Shown here piece by piece: positions 25,688 to 35,052 of a DNA stretch of 64,000 nucleotides (the stretch's first letter is position 1; each line of letters starts with the position of its first letter). The notes under the pieces were generated by a model. That model had not been told where the DNA came from. It was given only the letters and a program-made list of their open reading frames with translations, and did no database searches. Position numbers and translations under genes: made by a program. Source of the stretch: CAYTGM01 sp964437365 (GTDB lineage Bacteria > Sumerlaeota > Sumerlaeia > SLMS01); contig CAYTGM010000020.1 in NCBI GenBank assembly GCA_964437365.1, forward strand, positions 38,258 to 102,257. Reading direction: 5' to 3'.

Positions 25688-27967
25688 CTATTCAAGAATC
25701 CAGCCATTGAGTGAGAGGGAATTGAGATTCATTCCTTTTCGACCAATGGCAAAGAATCCATGACAATCGTTTATACCATCCGTAGTTACTTCGTTTTCAC
25801 CTGTCTCAATGATAGTTGGGATTTCCGTCCACACATCGGATTGATGAGAGCGAAAATACAATGAAATATCCCCCTCTGCTAGGTCTGTTGAATTCAACTC
25901 TTCTTGAAAATAACGAATAGACACTTGTGTGTTTTCTGGAGAAGGGGATGATTTGAAATCGAGTTCCCAGAACCTTGGATTGACATCAAAAGATGCAATT
26001 GGAGGTCTCACATGAGAGCGAACAGTTAGTGTCAGGGTTGTTGGAATTGAAGAGAGGTTCACCTCTATTCCATTATCTTGAAAGTAATATGTCCCAGGGG
26101 TCGATGCTTCTTTCGTTTCGCTTCTTTGAGATCTGAGAGGAGGTGCAATACACAGGTCATTCTGAGGTATAACATTCAAGTCGCCAAAATCATTAATTTG
26201 ATCAAGCGATCTTTCCACGACGATTTCACGGTCACCCGTAAGCGGGTCAATTTTGACAATATTTGAATATCCGCCGTCATTGATATAGATGTACCCATCA
26301 GGTCCAAATTCAATATCAGAGGATCGGTATATATCATCACCAGTCCCTGTATTAACACTTGAAACTGTTGTGATTTCCTTGGTGGTCGGGTTAAACCGAA
26401 GGACGATGCTCTCGTCGGGGTCTATGCCTGAGTTTTCACATCTGAGGTATCTACCGGAAATGAGGATGTTCCCAGATGGCTCAGGTGCAATCCCCGCGAT
26501 TTCTTTTAATTGTGAGCTCAGGTCGATATAGTAGTCAGGTTGATTGGTGGGGTAGGCGTATAGTCCTGGTTTTTGCCCTGAACAGTTAGCTCCCTCAGGT
26601 ATATAGATTGTCCCGTCTGTTCCGACACAAATTCCTCTTCTTTCGGATGGATAAGGGATCTCTAATGTTGTTCGAGTGAAGTTTTTCAGGTTGAGTCGAT
26701 CAACCCGGGACAGGCCATAGCCTTGAACCAGTGTGTCATCTGATTCAATGGCCAGATGTCCGGTGTTTGCTCCGTTTCGGATCTGTTGTTCACGAGGGGA
26801 TAACTGGAGATCGATTTTCTTTGGTACTCCGTTCGATCTGTCAATTTTGTAAATACCTTGCGAGTCCGTTACGATAAGTTCGCCATTATAGGTAGAGACG
26901 ATAGATTGAGGTCTCAAGAAACGATAGTTGCTACCGATGTAAGGAAAGTCCCATCGTTCCTCAAACTTGTTATTCTCGATGTTAAATTCAGTGATGGCAG
27001 GTCCCTCTTCATTGGTGATATAGAGTATGCCGGGCTCCTCCATCAGCACTTTGGTAGATTGCGAAGTATTTAATGCTCCTGGAAGGAACTCTGTCGTCAA
27101 ATATGACCGACTTCCTGTCTGGAGATTCACGCGGAAGATGTTGTATTGATCAAGAATGATTAGAGTGTTCGAATCTTCGAAGCACATGGACCTTCCATCG
27201 GATATGAGTGGTCCATCCCCTTCTAGATCGTCTATAGACCTCCTCCCAGAGATAAGGGTGCGATTACCCGTGGTGGGATCAATTGAAAGGAGTGTTTCAA
27301 AGGAAGTTGCTTGAAGTGCATATATGGTTCCATCTTCACCAATAGTGATGTCAGTTATATCGAGGAAATCAGGTCCATCGCCCTTCTCTGTTTCAATTTC
27401 AGATGATACGATTTCTTCTTCTGAAGTTTCAGGATTAATTCGATAGATTCTCTGAGCTCCATCGAAGTAGAGTATTGATCCATCCTTGTCGACCGTAATG
27501 GATTCACCCGTGAAGGTAGGGAAAGCCTCTCTGATGAATTCTGATTCTCCGGTTTCAAGGTCGTAACGAAGTAATGCGACCCGCTCTATCTTGACCAGAA
27601 CCTTCCCCGTCGGTTCGATAGCAACTTCGTATACCCCTGAAAAGGAAAGTATTGAAAAGGGATCGAAAGTAATCAGATAGGGTATAATTTCACCGGTTTT
27701 TAGATTCACTTCAAACAGATGATTTGCACCACGACTATCACTAGCGAGGATATATGAATCTCTCTGTGGGTGATAGGCGAAATCAACTATATTATGTTCG
27801 TATAGTTGGCCGCTCAAGACTTCCCGATGTCCAGTCTGGAGGTTGTATTCAATGATTCTTCTGCCTCGGCTGTCAGATAAGAAACCAGCGTATTGAGCCG
27901 CGATCAACTGGGGCATTACTATCGAAGAAATGATGAATAGAGAATTACGTGTGAATCGAAAAGCCAT
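25688..27967 (-). CDS. Large secreted beta-propeller protein with C-terminal beta-sandwich
   Basis: A 759-residue exported protein. The start MAFRF was chosen because AGGAGG stands six bases upstream; an earlier ATG has no such site. The signal ends near QLIAAQ. The body consists of many propeller blades with the pattern 'x-IYxxD...tG', for example GTIYALQATSFETLLSIDPTTGNRT split over strands, DGTIYIPEGA and DGYIYINDGGYSNIVKIDP. The last ~130 residues form a beta-sandwich beginning near VNLSSIPTTLTLTV and ending in a short tail. No catalytic motif was recognised; it may be a sensor, scaffold or lyase-like propeller. It has weak similarity in style to the propeller-like protein elsewhere in the window. 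Confidence 0.8.
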   Translation of the reverse strand: MAFRFTRNSLFIISSIVMPQLIAAQYAGFLSDSRGRRIIEYNLQTGHREVLSGQLYEHNIVDFAYHPQRDSYILASDSRGANHLFEVNLKTGEIIPYLITFDPFSILSFSGVYEVAIEPTGKVLVKIERVALLRYDLETGESEFIREAFPTFTGESITVDKDGSILYFDGAQRIYRINPETSEEEIVSSEIETEKGDGPDFLDITDITIGEDGTIYALQATSFETLLSIDPTTGNRTLISGRRSIDDLEGDGPLISDGRSMCFEDSNTLIILDQYNIFRVNLQTGSRSYLTTEFLPGALNTSQSTKVLMEEPGILYITNEEGPAITEFNIENNKFEERWDFPYIGSNYRFLRPQSIVSTYNGELIVTDSQGIYKIDRSNGVPKKIDLQLSPREQQIRNGANTGHLAIESDDTLVQGYGLSRVDRLNLKNFTRTTLEIPYPSERRGICVGTDGTIYIPEGANCSGQKPGLYAYPTNQPDYYIDLSSQLKEIAGIAPEPSGNILISGRYLRCENSGIDPDESIVLRFNPTTKEITTVSSVNTGTGDDIYRSSDIEFGPDGYIYINDGGYSNIVKIDPLTGDREIVVERSLDQINDFGDLNVIPQNDLCIAPPLRSQRSETKEASTPGTYYFQDNGIEVNLSSIPTTLTLTVRSHVRPPIASFDVNPRFWELDFKSSPSPENTQVSIRYFQEELNSTDLAEGDISLYFRSHQSDVWTEIPTIIETGENEVTTDGINDCHGFFAIGRKGMNLNSLSLNGWILE

Positions 27968-28037
27968 CGTCCCCTCCTGGAGCCAGACTGTGATGAAAAA
28001 GTGTTTCATGCGTCCACAAGGAAATCAAGGCGAAAAT

Positions 28038-28607
28038 CTAAGAAGCCGTTATCAAGATACCGAATCCCCATGAATCGGTCTCTGTAATGAGAAGTTTATA
28101 TTGTCGAATTATGCGGGGGAGCTTCGGCAGGTAGGAAGATTGAGAATCAATTTCTGCCACGTCGATTATTTCCTCGAGCGTTGAAAGGTTCGCCCCAAGT
28201 AAATCGCCTGCTTTCGACAGTTTTTTTAAAGATACGGGATTAATGGCACCCAAGTATTCAGTGTGAAGGGATGAAGGTGGACCGAGGTCACCACAAGGAA
28301 GAAATCGATCTTCCTCAATATCAGGAATCACAGCAAGAAAGGAGAGCCATTTGAGTAAGAGGTCATATTGCTCCCATTTTTTCAATTCTGCCGATTGTTG
28401 AAGTTCTGCTTTGAGTGATTCAGCTGCACGCCAGTTTTCCCATAGATCATATGCTGGTAACTTCACCCATTCTTTCCAGGAGTCATCTCCAGACTCTTCT
28501 TCGTCATCATCGATTGCATCAAAAAAGAATTCCAAAGATCCAGTTTCTGCCACGCCACCTTTCAGTACTTCCCAGTTTACCATGTAGTAGGCTGTTTCGA
28601 TACCCAT
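28038..28607 (-). CDS. Hypothetical acidic protein
   Basis: A 189-residue cytoplasmic-looking protein that I do not recognise. It has no signal peptide or membrane helix. It contains a very acidic stretch (DAIDDDEEESGDD) followed by an amphipathic helical region with several Trp (WKEWVKLPAYDLWENWRAAE), and ends in a hydrophobic strand. Size, acidity and solitary position resemble immunity or DUF1877-like proteins, but there is no cognate toxin beside it. It lies between the large propeller gene and a small membrane-protein gene on the same strand. Confidence 0.6.
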   Translation of the reverse strand: MGIETAYYMVNWEVLKGGVAETGSLEFFFDAIDDDEEESGDDSWKEWVKLPAYDLWENWRAAESLKAELQQSAELKKWEQYDLLLKWLSFLAVIPDIEEDRFLPCGDLGPPSSLHTEYLGAINPVSLKKLSKAGDLLGANLSTLEEIIDVAEIDSQSSYLPKLPRIIRQYKLLITETDSWGFGILITAS

Positions 28608-28701
28608 GAAGCTTTTTCCTCGGTTATGTTTAAACGCTAATGGTCCATCTGCAAATTAATGTGAAGAATAGAACCACCTCTTCGTCAAGTGTATGTGAGG
28701 A

Positions 28702-29091
28702 TTAGCCTTCCAGATAAGAGCTAAGGTGCTCTTTGTTCCAGGACTCACTAAAGATGCCATGATAGTATGGCTGGCGCACTTCCCTGTGGATCAGAAAAGC
28801 AGTGAGAGGAAGTTGGATGAGCATGGGAAGAAAGAGCGTGTATGACACTACTGAAGTAAGTAACAGTGAAGATAGAATGAAAGTACCAGCCCAGATGAGT
28901 TCCGGCTTTCTGCTGATTCTAAAGACATTGCAAAATAGGAAGAAATGGAATGTAACGAACAAAACAAGCATGGCGATATCAAGAGCATGGTTTGCCAGGA
29001 GTATTGAGGATATAATCGCCACGATAATGATGGCTCCATCCGTTCCCGAAAATCGAAAACCATGTGTTCGTCTCTTTAATTTGTTGATCAT
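28702..29091 (-). CDS. Hypothetical small membrane protein
   Basis: 129 residues with a basic N-terminus (KLKRRTHG) and about four hydrophobic helices, followed by a polar C-terminal tail. I recognise no family. It is in line with the phosphoesterase gene upstream on the same strand (83-bp gap). Codon use and composition look like those of neighbours. Confidence 0.6.
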   Translation of the reverse strand: MINKLKRRTHGFRFSGTDGAIIIVAIISSILLANHALDIAMLVLFVTFHFFLFCNVFRISRKPELIWAGTFILSSLLLTSVVSYTLFLPMLIQLPLTAFLIHREVRQPYYHGIFSESWNKEHLSSYLEG

Positions 29092-29174
29092 GAACCGTAG
29101 CCTGGGAAAGGTGTGTTTCCAGTTCTCTTCTTAAAAATACCGGACAAATTTCGAGTTCATTCTCTCATCAAAGG

Positions 29175-30023
29175 TCAGGTGAGAGTAAAAACCGTTATTT
29201 CTGGTCTGACATTAAAGCGCATCTGTCTGACAAAACCGAGGCCCGAGTTTATATAGAGTTTTCTTTTCGTGGTTACCTGGTATTCTCCCCGCGTGTAGTT
29301 TCGATTTTTCACGGGGAGGAGTGGGGGAGGGAGGAAAGGTGGTTTACACTGTCCGCCATGTGTATGGCCGGATAGAGTATAACACTCAATATCATCCCAG
29401 ATGTCTTCATCGGATGTATCGGGATTATGTGCCATAACGAGCGTTGGTAACTCTCTATCGGCGTTTTTCAGCACTTTTTGAGGAGAGTACCTGGGGCACC
29501 ACTTATCATCCAGTCCAATTAATTGTAGCCCGTCGATGATCTTCGCTTCATCTCGCAGAAAAGTCACTTCGGTTTTTCTCAAATCGTACTCGAGCTTATC
29601 AGCCTTCTGTATATCTTTCCATCCATGCCCATAGTCATGGTTGCCGAAAACGGCATAAGTACCAAGTGGGGTTGCAGGTATTTTCTCATATATGAGGCGA
29701 CACACTTTATTTTCATGGTGTGCGTAGTCCGTGAGGTCACCTGTCATCAAAATCACATCTGGTTTCAGAGCGGCTACATGTTCAATTGCCTTCACCAGGT
29801 AATCTGTGGGGACGGGTCCGTTGGCGTGTAAATCACTGAGCTGAATCACTTTCTTCCCATGCCAAGAAGTGGGCAAATTCTTCAGTTTAAGCCGTTTGTG
29901 CTGGACTCTGTACCAGAATGGTTCGATGTAGAATGTATAGCCAACTGTCGCTAATCCTCCCAGTAGTCCGGCACCGGTCAGGCAAAAGAAGTTACGACGT
30001 GTGATCAGCTTACGTTTTGGCAA
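29175..30023 (-). CDS. Tat-exported metallophosphoesterase (YkuE/calcineurin-like)
   Basis: A 282-residue metal-dependent phosphatase. The N-terminus has a twin-arginine signal (TRRNFFCLTG) followed by a hydrophobic segment, so export after folding and metal loading is likely. The dinuclear metal motifs are all present: LSDLHANG, MTGDLTDY, GNHDYG, an MAHNPD box and SGHTHGGQ. Close relatives such as YkuE act on cell-envelope phospho-compounds, including UDP-linked lipids; the substrate here is unknown. It precedes nothing obviously related but lies next to the envelope cluster with UppP. Confidence 0.9.
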   Translation of the reverse strand: MPKRKLITRRNFFCLTGAGLLGGLATVGYTFYIEPFWYRVQHKRLKLKNLPTSWHGKKVIQLSDLHANGPVPTDYLVKAIEHVAALKPDVILMTGDLTDYAHHENKVCRLIYEKIPATPLGTYAVFGNHDYGHGWKDIQKADKLEYDLRKTEVTFLRDEAKIIDGLQLIGLDDKWCPRYSPQKVLKNADRELPTLVMAHNPDTSDEDIWDDIECYTLSGHTHGGQCKPPFLPPPLLPVKNRNYTRGEYQVTTKRKLYINSGLGFVRQMRFNVRPEITVFTLT

Positions 30024-30109
30024 TTCTCTTCCTCCTGTATCCCTTCTGTTTCGATGACATACTCAAGTGACTTCCCACACCTTCTGAAGGTTTGCCGAAA
30101 TGATGAGGA

Positions 30110-30943
30110 TCAAAACTGGATCATGCCGCTCATTGCCAGGAAGAGAAAAAGAAGACCTATTAGAATACGGTAAACACCGAATGGAGTCATTCCGTGGTGA
30201 TTCAAAAACTGAACGAACCATTTGACGGCAACGAAGGCCACTACGAACGCGATCAGGTTTCCGAAAACAATAAGAGGAAAACCGCCATCCATTTCAAGAA
30301 ACTGGTCTCGGTCTTTAAAGAGCTTATAGACAGTTGCTCCGCCTAAGGTGGGAAGGGCGAGCAGGAAACTGAGTTCTGCAGCATCACGGTTGGAGTATCC
30401 CCGCAGTTGCGCTCCAATGATTGTACTCATGGATCGTGATGTGCCAGGCCATAGAGCGAAGCACTGAGCGAACCCAATGAACAATGCATCAAAAAATGTC
30501 AGCTCCGCAATGGATTTGCCATCGGACAGGTGTTCTTTATCTCGTTTGAGATAAAGTTTTTCTACGATGATCATAAAGATTCCTCCGACAACAAGTGCGA
30601 GGGCAACAGCCACAGGATTGAAGAGATATTTATCAATATAGTCTTCAAAGGTAAGCCCTAGAATAACAGCAGGGATAAATGCTGTCAGGAGTTTCAAAAA
30701 GAGATCGAGACCGGATTTGCTTTTTCCTAACAGGCCTTCAATCATTTCTCTTGCACGATCTTTGTATAGTGCAAGCACGGCGAGTATTGCTCCGAGCTGT
30801 ATTACGATCGTGAATGAATCTGCTGTTCTTCCCTCTAACCCGAGGAGAGAGTTTGTTAGAATGAGATGTCCTGTAGAGGATACTGGCAGGAACTCGGTTA
30901 AGCCTTCAACAATTCCAAGTATAAGAGCGTCTATATAGGTCAT
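30110..30943 (-). CDS. uppP: Undecaprenyl-diphosphatase UppP/BacA
   Basis: This membrane enzyme recycles undecaprenyl diphosphate to the monophosphate carrier used for peptidoglycan and polysaccharide synthesis. Of 277 residues, most are in seven to eight membrane helices. The two active-site motifs are present: GIVEGLTEFLPVSSTGHLI near the N-terminus and ALWPGTSRSMSTI in the middle. The start overlaps the GT2 gene in ATGA, making it the last gene of the envelope operon, where recycling the lipid carrier used by the glycosyltransferases would make sense. Confidence 0.95.
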   Translation of the reverse strand: MTYIDALILGIVEGLTEFLPVSSTGHLILTNSLLGLEGRTADSFTIVIQLGAILAVLALYKDRAREMIEGLLGKSKSGLDLFLKLLTAFIPAVILGLTFEDYIDKYLFNPVAVALALVVGGIFMIIVEKLYLKRDKEHLSDGKSIAELTFFDALFIGFAQCFALWPGTSRSMSTIIGAQLRGYSNRDAAELSFLLALPTLGGATVYKLFKDRDQFLEMDGGFPLIVFGNLIAFVVAFVAVKWFVQFLNHHGMTPFGVYRILIGLLFLFLAMSGMIQF

Positions 30944-31698
30944 CTTTTATGAGTAGCACATCTGAGTTTAATAAGTGTCCAAAGAGCAACGAACCCGTCC
31001 ATCCAGTAGATTTTTTTTCCTTCGGCTCGGCCTCGAGGATAGTAAGCGATCGGTATTTCTTTAATTCGGTAATCGCTTTGCACGAGTCTGACGGTGAGCT
31101 CAACGGTAAATGCGAAATCATTATTTTTGATATCCAGATCATCAAAGCATTCTCTGCGAAAGAGCTGATAGCAGGTTTCGACATCTGTCACCCAAACGCC
31201 ATTAAGTTCAGGTCTAAACAGTATATTTACGCTCCAATTTATAACTTTGTTCCCCCAGTATTGCAGGAAAGTCATCCGAGGTTTACCCCGAAGAAACCTC
31301 GATCCAAAGACAACATCTGCACGCCCGCTCGTGATTGGCTCTATAAGAGCAGGGTAATCATTAGGGTCAAGCTCGAGGTCGGCGTCCTGAAAAATAACAA
31401 CTTTTCCCTTTGCCTTCTTGAGCCCTACTTTAAGCGCATTTCCTCTTCCTTTTCTTTTCTTTTGATAGATGACATGGGTGTCCTCTTTCTTTTCTTCCTG
31501 CTTAAGGAGCTCTACTGTTCCGTCTTCGCTCGCCCCGTCCACGACAATTATTTCTTTGTGGATTGGAACATTACGGACCTTCTGCAGGAGAAGATCAATT
31601 GTTCGACGCTCATTATATACGGGAACAATGACGGATAAGAGAGGTCCACTTTTCTTTCTTCGTTGTTCGTTGTCTTTTACATCTTCTTTGTTTTTCAT
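30940..31698 (-). CDS. GT2 glycosyltransferase, polyprenyl-phosphate sugar synthase type
   Basis: A 252-residue GT-A enzyme of the DPM1-like group, which transfers a sugar from a nucleotide to polyprenyl phosphate on the cytoplasmic side. Motifs: VIVPVYNERRTIDLLLQ, EIIVVDGASEDGT, the DxD-like FQDADLELDPNDYP, and VFGSRFLRG. It lacks the C-terminal membrane helices of DpmA/Gtr-type enzymes. Its product would be the donor for the PMT-like and DUF2723 membrane transferases encoded directly upstream, a good functional fit. It overlaps uppP by four bases. Confidence 0.9.
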   Translation of the reverse strand: MKNKEDVKDNEQRRKKSGPLLSVIVPVYNERRTIDLLLQKVRNVPIHKEIIVVDGASEDGTVELLKQEEKKEDTHVIYQKKRKGRGNALKVGLKKAKGKVVIFQDADLELDPNDYPALIEPITSGRADVVFGSRFLRGKPRMTFLQYWGNKVINWSVNILFRPELNGVWVTDVETCYQLFRRECFDDLDIKNNDFAFTVELTVRLVQSDYRIKEIPIAYYPRGRAEGKKIYWMDGFVALWTLIKLRCATHKR

Positions 31699-31703
31699 TC
31701 AAC

Positions 31704-33536
31704 CTATCTTTCCAGGGAATCATCGAAGGATTCTATTCTATAGAGCTTTTGAGGAGGAACATTTACAAAACGCCGCTGCTCGAACAAATACTTTAATTCA
31801 GGGAGGGAGTTGAGAATTAAATCGTCAGTTTTCTTGTTCGTAGTGATTAAAGCAAGGTCTTCAAGGGTCAACAGGTCTGTTGATTCTGTAATTCTAGCGT
31901 ATCTGGATAATTCTGACAATTCCAGATTAGCTCGAGGATCAAACGATGAATCATTGTGTGTAAGATATACTTCTGATTGCTTGAGAGATGGAGCGAGCAT
32001 TGTCTCATTAAATGTAGAAATGAACTGACGAAGTGCATCATGCCCTTGAAAGGGAGCAGATGGAGAGAATGAGATCGTTGTTCTTTGAGGAGAATTCAAT
32101 GGAAGAGTATATCTGAACCATGGAAACCGCTGGAAATTCATTCCAACCGCGATTGTATCCAATTGTTCCTTTTTTGCAAAGTGTAAATACCACATTGTAT
32201 ACATGTCTGCATCAGTTATGGTAAACAGTGTTGACTGATCAGGCAAGGCCTCCTGCAGTCTTGTTTTCCAGATCTCGGGAAGTCTTTTCGTTGGACTCAT
32301 AACTGCCTTAATAGAAAATGCAAGGCTAGCTAAGAGCAAACAACTGCAAATCATTGTCATGACATATGCCGATTTTTGCTGAGACTCCCTACCGAATGCC
32401 TTGTGAACGAGAAAAAGAGTACCTGTGAAAGCAAAAGGAAAGAGAAATACGAAAATGTTGAAAAAGAACTCATCGGGATCAAGTATGTTATACATTGTCA
32501 GAAAAAGGAACTGAGCTACCGGAACCAGAATCAGGAACGTTGATATCATGCGTTTCAATTGCCAGAATGTTAAGTATCCCAGAAACGAAAGCATGATAAA
32601 GATCATTCCCATAAGAACGGTTAGTTTCCCTGAACCCAGGGTACAGGAACCAATATAATAACAGAACTCAATAAATCTAAGCTGAAATAATTGAAACCAT
32701 TCGGTAAAGGAAAAGAACTCTCCTGACTGGTTGCGCAAGAAAAGAAACTGACGGTATTCACCTCCCCGAAGATGCTCAAGCACGTTGGAGAAGCTATAGG
32801 GTGCTCCCCAGTAAATGCCGTAACTGTCTTCAGGAAGAGAACCTCTGAACAGGAGCGGTGCCAGTAGGAGAAACAGTGTCAAAGCGATGAAGAGTAGGAG
32901 CGAGACAAAGAGTGTCTGTTTGTGTTGTCGAAACGGAAAGGTATGGCAAATAGAATATATAAGTAATGGAAGGGCTGCGAGCGCTGTGAGGTGGAACGCA
33001 GTAGCTATGGAGAGTGAGATGGCTCCGAGCACAGGTAAGAAGTGTGTCTTTTTTTCTTCCAAATTGTATATTTTCAATGAGACAAGAGCTGTTATAGATA
33101 GAAAAAGTGAAGTCATGAGATAGACTTCAACAGTAGTCCAGAAATGTGTTGTTGCTGGTGATACAAAGATAATTGCAGCTGCGAGAAGTACAGGTTTGCT
33201 GTGCTTGAATCCTTCAGGCGAAGAAACCTCGCACAGTAATGATAAGAGATTCGCAACTGTCAGGAAAAGTAGAATGCTAGAAAGTCTAAGCATGAATAGT
33301 AGATCGTAATAAGGTTCTGACAAAGGTAGAAACGAAAAGAAGTAACCAAGAAAGAGAAATAGCTGGTATCCAGGTGGATGTGCTACTCCAAGATGGTTTG
33401 CTGCCGCAACGAGTTCAAGTCCATCACCCCACTGTATCCCATTAAAAGGCCAGCACAGGGCAATTATAAGAGCTATTGAAATGGAGGTTATGAGTCGCCT
33501 CTGGCTTTTTGCATATTCGATAATCATTGTTATCAT
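31704..33536 (-). CDS. DUF2723 membrane glycosyltransferase-like protein
   Basis: 610 residues with about ten to twelve membrane helices and a soluble C-terminal part. The first luminal loop carries the family hallmark WGDGLELVAAANHLGVAHPPGYQ, in which the acidic residues correspond to the catalytic loop of GT-C enzymes. Eukaryotic TMEM260 in this family is a protein O-mannosyltransferase; bacterial members are probably lipid-linked-sugar-dependent transferases. It lies five bases upstream of the GT2 gene in the operon, whose product is a likely donor synthase. Acceptor unknown. Confidence 0.85.
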   Translation of the reverse strand: MITMIIEYAKSQRRLITSISIALIIALCWPFNGIQWGDGLELVAAANHLGVAHPPGYQLFLFLGYFFSFLPLSEPYYDLLFMLRLSSILLFLTVANLLSLLCEVSSPEGFKHSKPVLLAAAIIFVSPATTHFWTTVEVYLMTSLFLSITALVSLKIYNLEEKKTHFLPVLGAISLSIATAFHLTALAALPLLIYSICHTFPFRQHKQTLFVSLLLFIALTLFLLLAPLLFRGSLPEDSYGIYWGAPYSFSNVLEHLRGGEYRQFLFLRNQSGEFFSFTEWFQLFQLRFIEFCYYIGSCTLGSGKLTVLMGMIFIMLSFLGYLTFWQLKRMISTFLILVPVAQFLFLTMYNILDPDEFFFNIFVFLFPFAFTGTLFLVHKAFGRESQQKSAYVMTMICSCLLLASLAFSIKAVMSPTKRLPEIWKTRLQEALPDQSTLFTITDADMYTMWYLHFAKKEQLDTIAVGMNFQRFPWFRYTLPLNSPQRTTISFSPSAPFQGHDALRQFISTFNETMLAPSLKQSEVYLTHNDSSFDPRANLELSELSRYARITESTDLLTLEDLALITTNKKTDDLILNSLPELKYLFEQRRFVNVPPQKLYRIESFDDSLER

Positions 33537-33546
33537 TCAAAAAAAG

Positions 33547-35052
33547 TTACCTTCGACCTTCAACTTTATACAGCCTGGTTACAAAGGTCTGAGGTATATA
33601 TCTATAAAGAAAGGCAACAGGAGACTGCTCTATCGATCTGTCTGTCATAATATCTGGAAATACAGGAATGACAGTGGCTTCATATTCCTCCATAAGGTTA
33701 AGGTTGTAGTATGTGCTTAGTACAGACAATTCATTTCCTGTCGTATCTCTACTCGTCAGGATGATGATATCTCCTTGATTGAGCGAAGGAGGGATGTTGT
33801 CGGTGATGACTAAGTATTCAGCCTCAGTTTTAGAAAAGAATGAAACCTTGTTGGCTCCAATTGTCTGCTGTCCCGGGCGAGCTCTGCGATAAATTTCATT
33901 TGTATAGATTTTCCCCTCCTCTTGATTCCTGATGATCTCTTGCGCTTTCTTAGAGGCTGCTGCGACGTCTCCAAATGTCGCCCTCCCTCCAAACAGTACA
34001 ATAAAGGAAATAAACAGACTCCAAGTAACAGCAATGATTGGAAAGTAAGGTCGGAAGAAAGGATATTTACGTCTGGAACGATCATCCATGATTGCCAGAC
34101 CAAGTCCTGCCCAGATATAGAACAATCCAAATAGAGGGAGAAAATATCTTTCCTGAAATGAAGCGAAGAGTGATTGAAAGATGAGTAGTACTGAAAGAAC
34201 AAATAGGGTGAGCGGGAGTAGCTTATATTTCGGGCGTCCTCTGCCAAGGCACAGGCCTATTGCTGCCAGTATAGCGATTGGATAAGTTAAGAAATACGGC
34301 CAGGTTAAAATAAACGGTTCTGCTGTGAAGATGAATGTCTTAAGAGGTCCAAGTGCTGCTGATCTCTCGAGAAATTGCTGTCCATGTATGTTGCCCGCGA
34401 AGGCATCCCAGAGAAACACCAGGCCAAAAAGTGGAACCGCTGCCAACCCCTTCAGGGGCAGAAAGCTTTGACGCTTCCATTTCAGGCTGACGATGAAGAG
34501 TACAGGTACGACGAGCAACAGACCCTGGTATCTGGTGAGAGCTGCAAGTGCTCCAAGGATGGATGCATGAATTATCGTGCTATTGAGTTCCTCTTTCGTA
34601 TCAGATCCCTGGGCTGCTATGATCCGCTCGCAACAAAACCAGAAAAAGAATGAAAATGTCGCATCAGTCATCATCCTCGGAGCCCATCTGAGGGCTACTG
34701 GAGCGAATGTATATATCAGGGCAGTACCTACCGCGGCTCTCATTCCGAAGGTTCTTCGTGCCATCAAATACAGTGGGATCACCGCGAGCGAACTAAATAG
34801 AACGCTGATGAACCTGGCGGCATATAGATTCCCAAGAAGGAATGAAAAAGGCCAGACAAGAGCCGTGTAGAGTGGGGGATATATCCCACGGTAATCTGAA
34901 AACTGGGTAACCTGGAGGACACCGTCTGTATACTCTGCCTGGTTGAGGAAAACAAGTGGGAGCTTTAAGACAATGTTGAGAAGCAGAAAAAACATGAGGC
35001 CTGCTCCCCACCGAACGTGCTGTCTTCTTCTGATTTGCTTTAAATCGCTCAC
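33547..35052 (-). CDS. PMT/ArnT-like GT39-family membrane glycosyltransferase
   Basis: 501 residues with roughly ten membrane helices and a soluble C-terminus. The first external loop shows the GT-C pattern with acidic Asp and YRGIYPPLYTALVWP. RMMTDATFSFFFW and LTRYQGLLLVVP correspond to later conserved loops of PMT_2 proteins. Such enzymes move sugars from polyprenyl-phosphate donors to proteins or lipid A-like acceptors in the periplasm. The gene overlaps the next transferase upstream by four bases, so they are co-translated. Confidence 0.85.
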   Translation of the reverse strand: MSDLKQIRRRQHVRWGAGLMFFLLLNIVLKLPLVFLNQAEYTDGVLQVTQFSDYRGIYPPLYTALVWPFSFLLGNLYAARFISVLFSSLAVIPLYLMARRTFGMRAAVGTALIYTFAPVALRWAPRMMTDATFSFFFWFCCERIIAAQGSDTKEELNSTIIHASILGALAALTRYQGLLLVVPVLFIVSLKWKRQSFLPLKGLAAVPLFGLVFLWDAFAGNIHGQQFLERSAALGPLKTFIFTAEPFILTWPYFLTYPIAILAAIGLCLGRGRPKYKLLPLTLFVLSVLLIFQSLFASFQERYFLPLFGLFYIWAGLGLAIMDDRSRRKYPFFRPYFPIIAVTWSLFISFIVLFGGRATFGDVAAASKKAQEIIRNQEEGKIYTNEIYRRARPGQQTIGANKVSFFSKTEAEYLVITDNIPPSLNQGDIIILTSRDTTGNELSVLSTYYNLNLMEEYEATVIPVFPDIMTDRSIEQSPVAFLYRYIPQTFVTRLYKVEGRR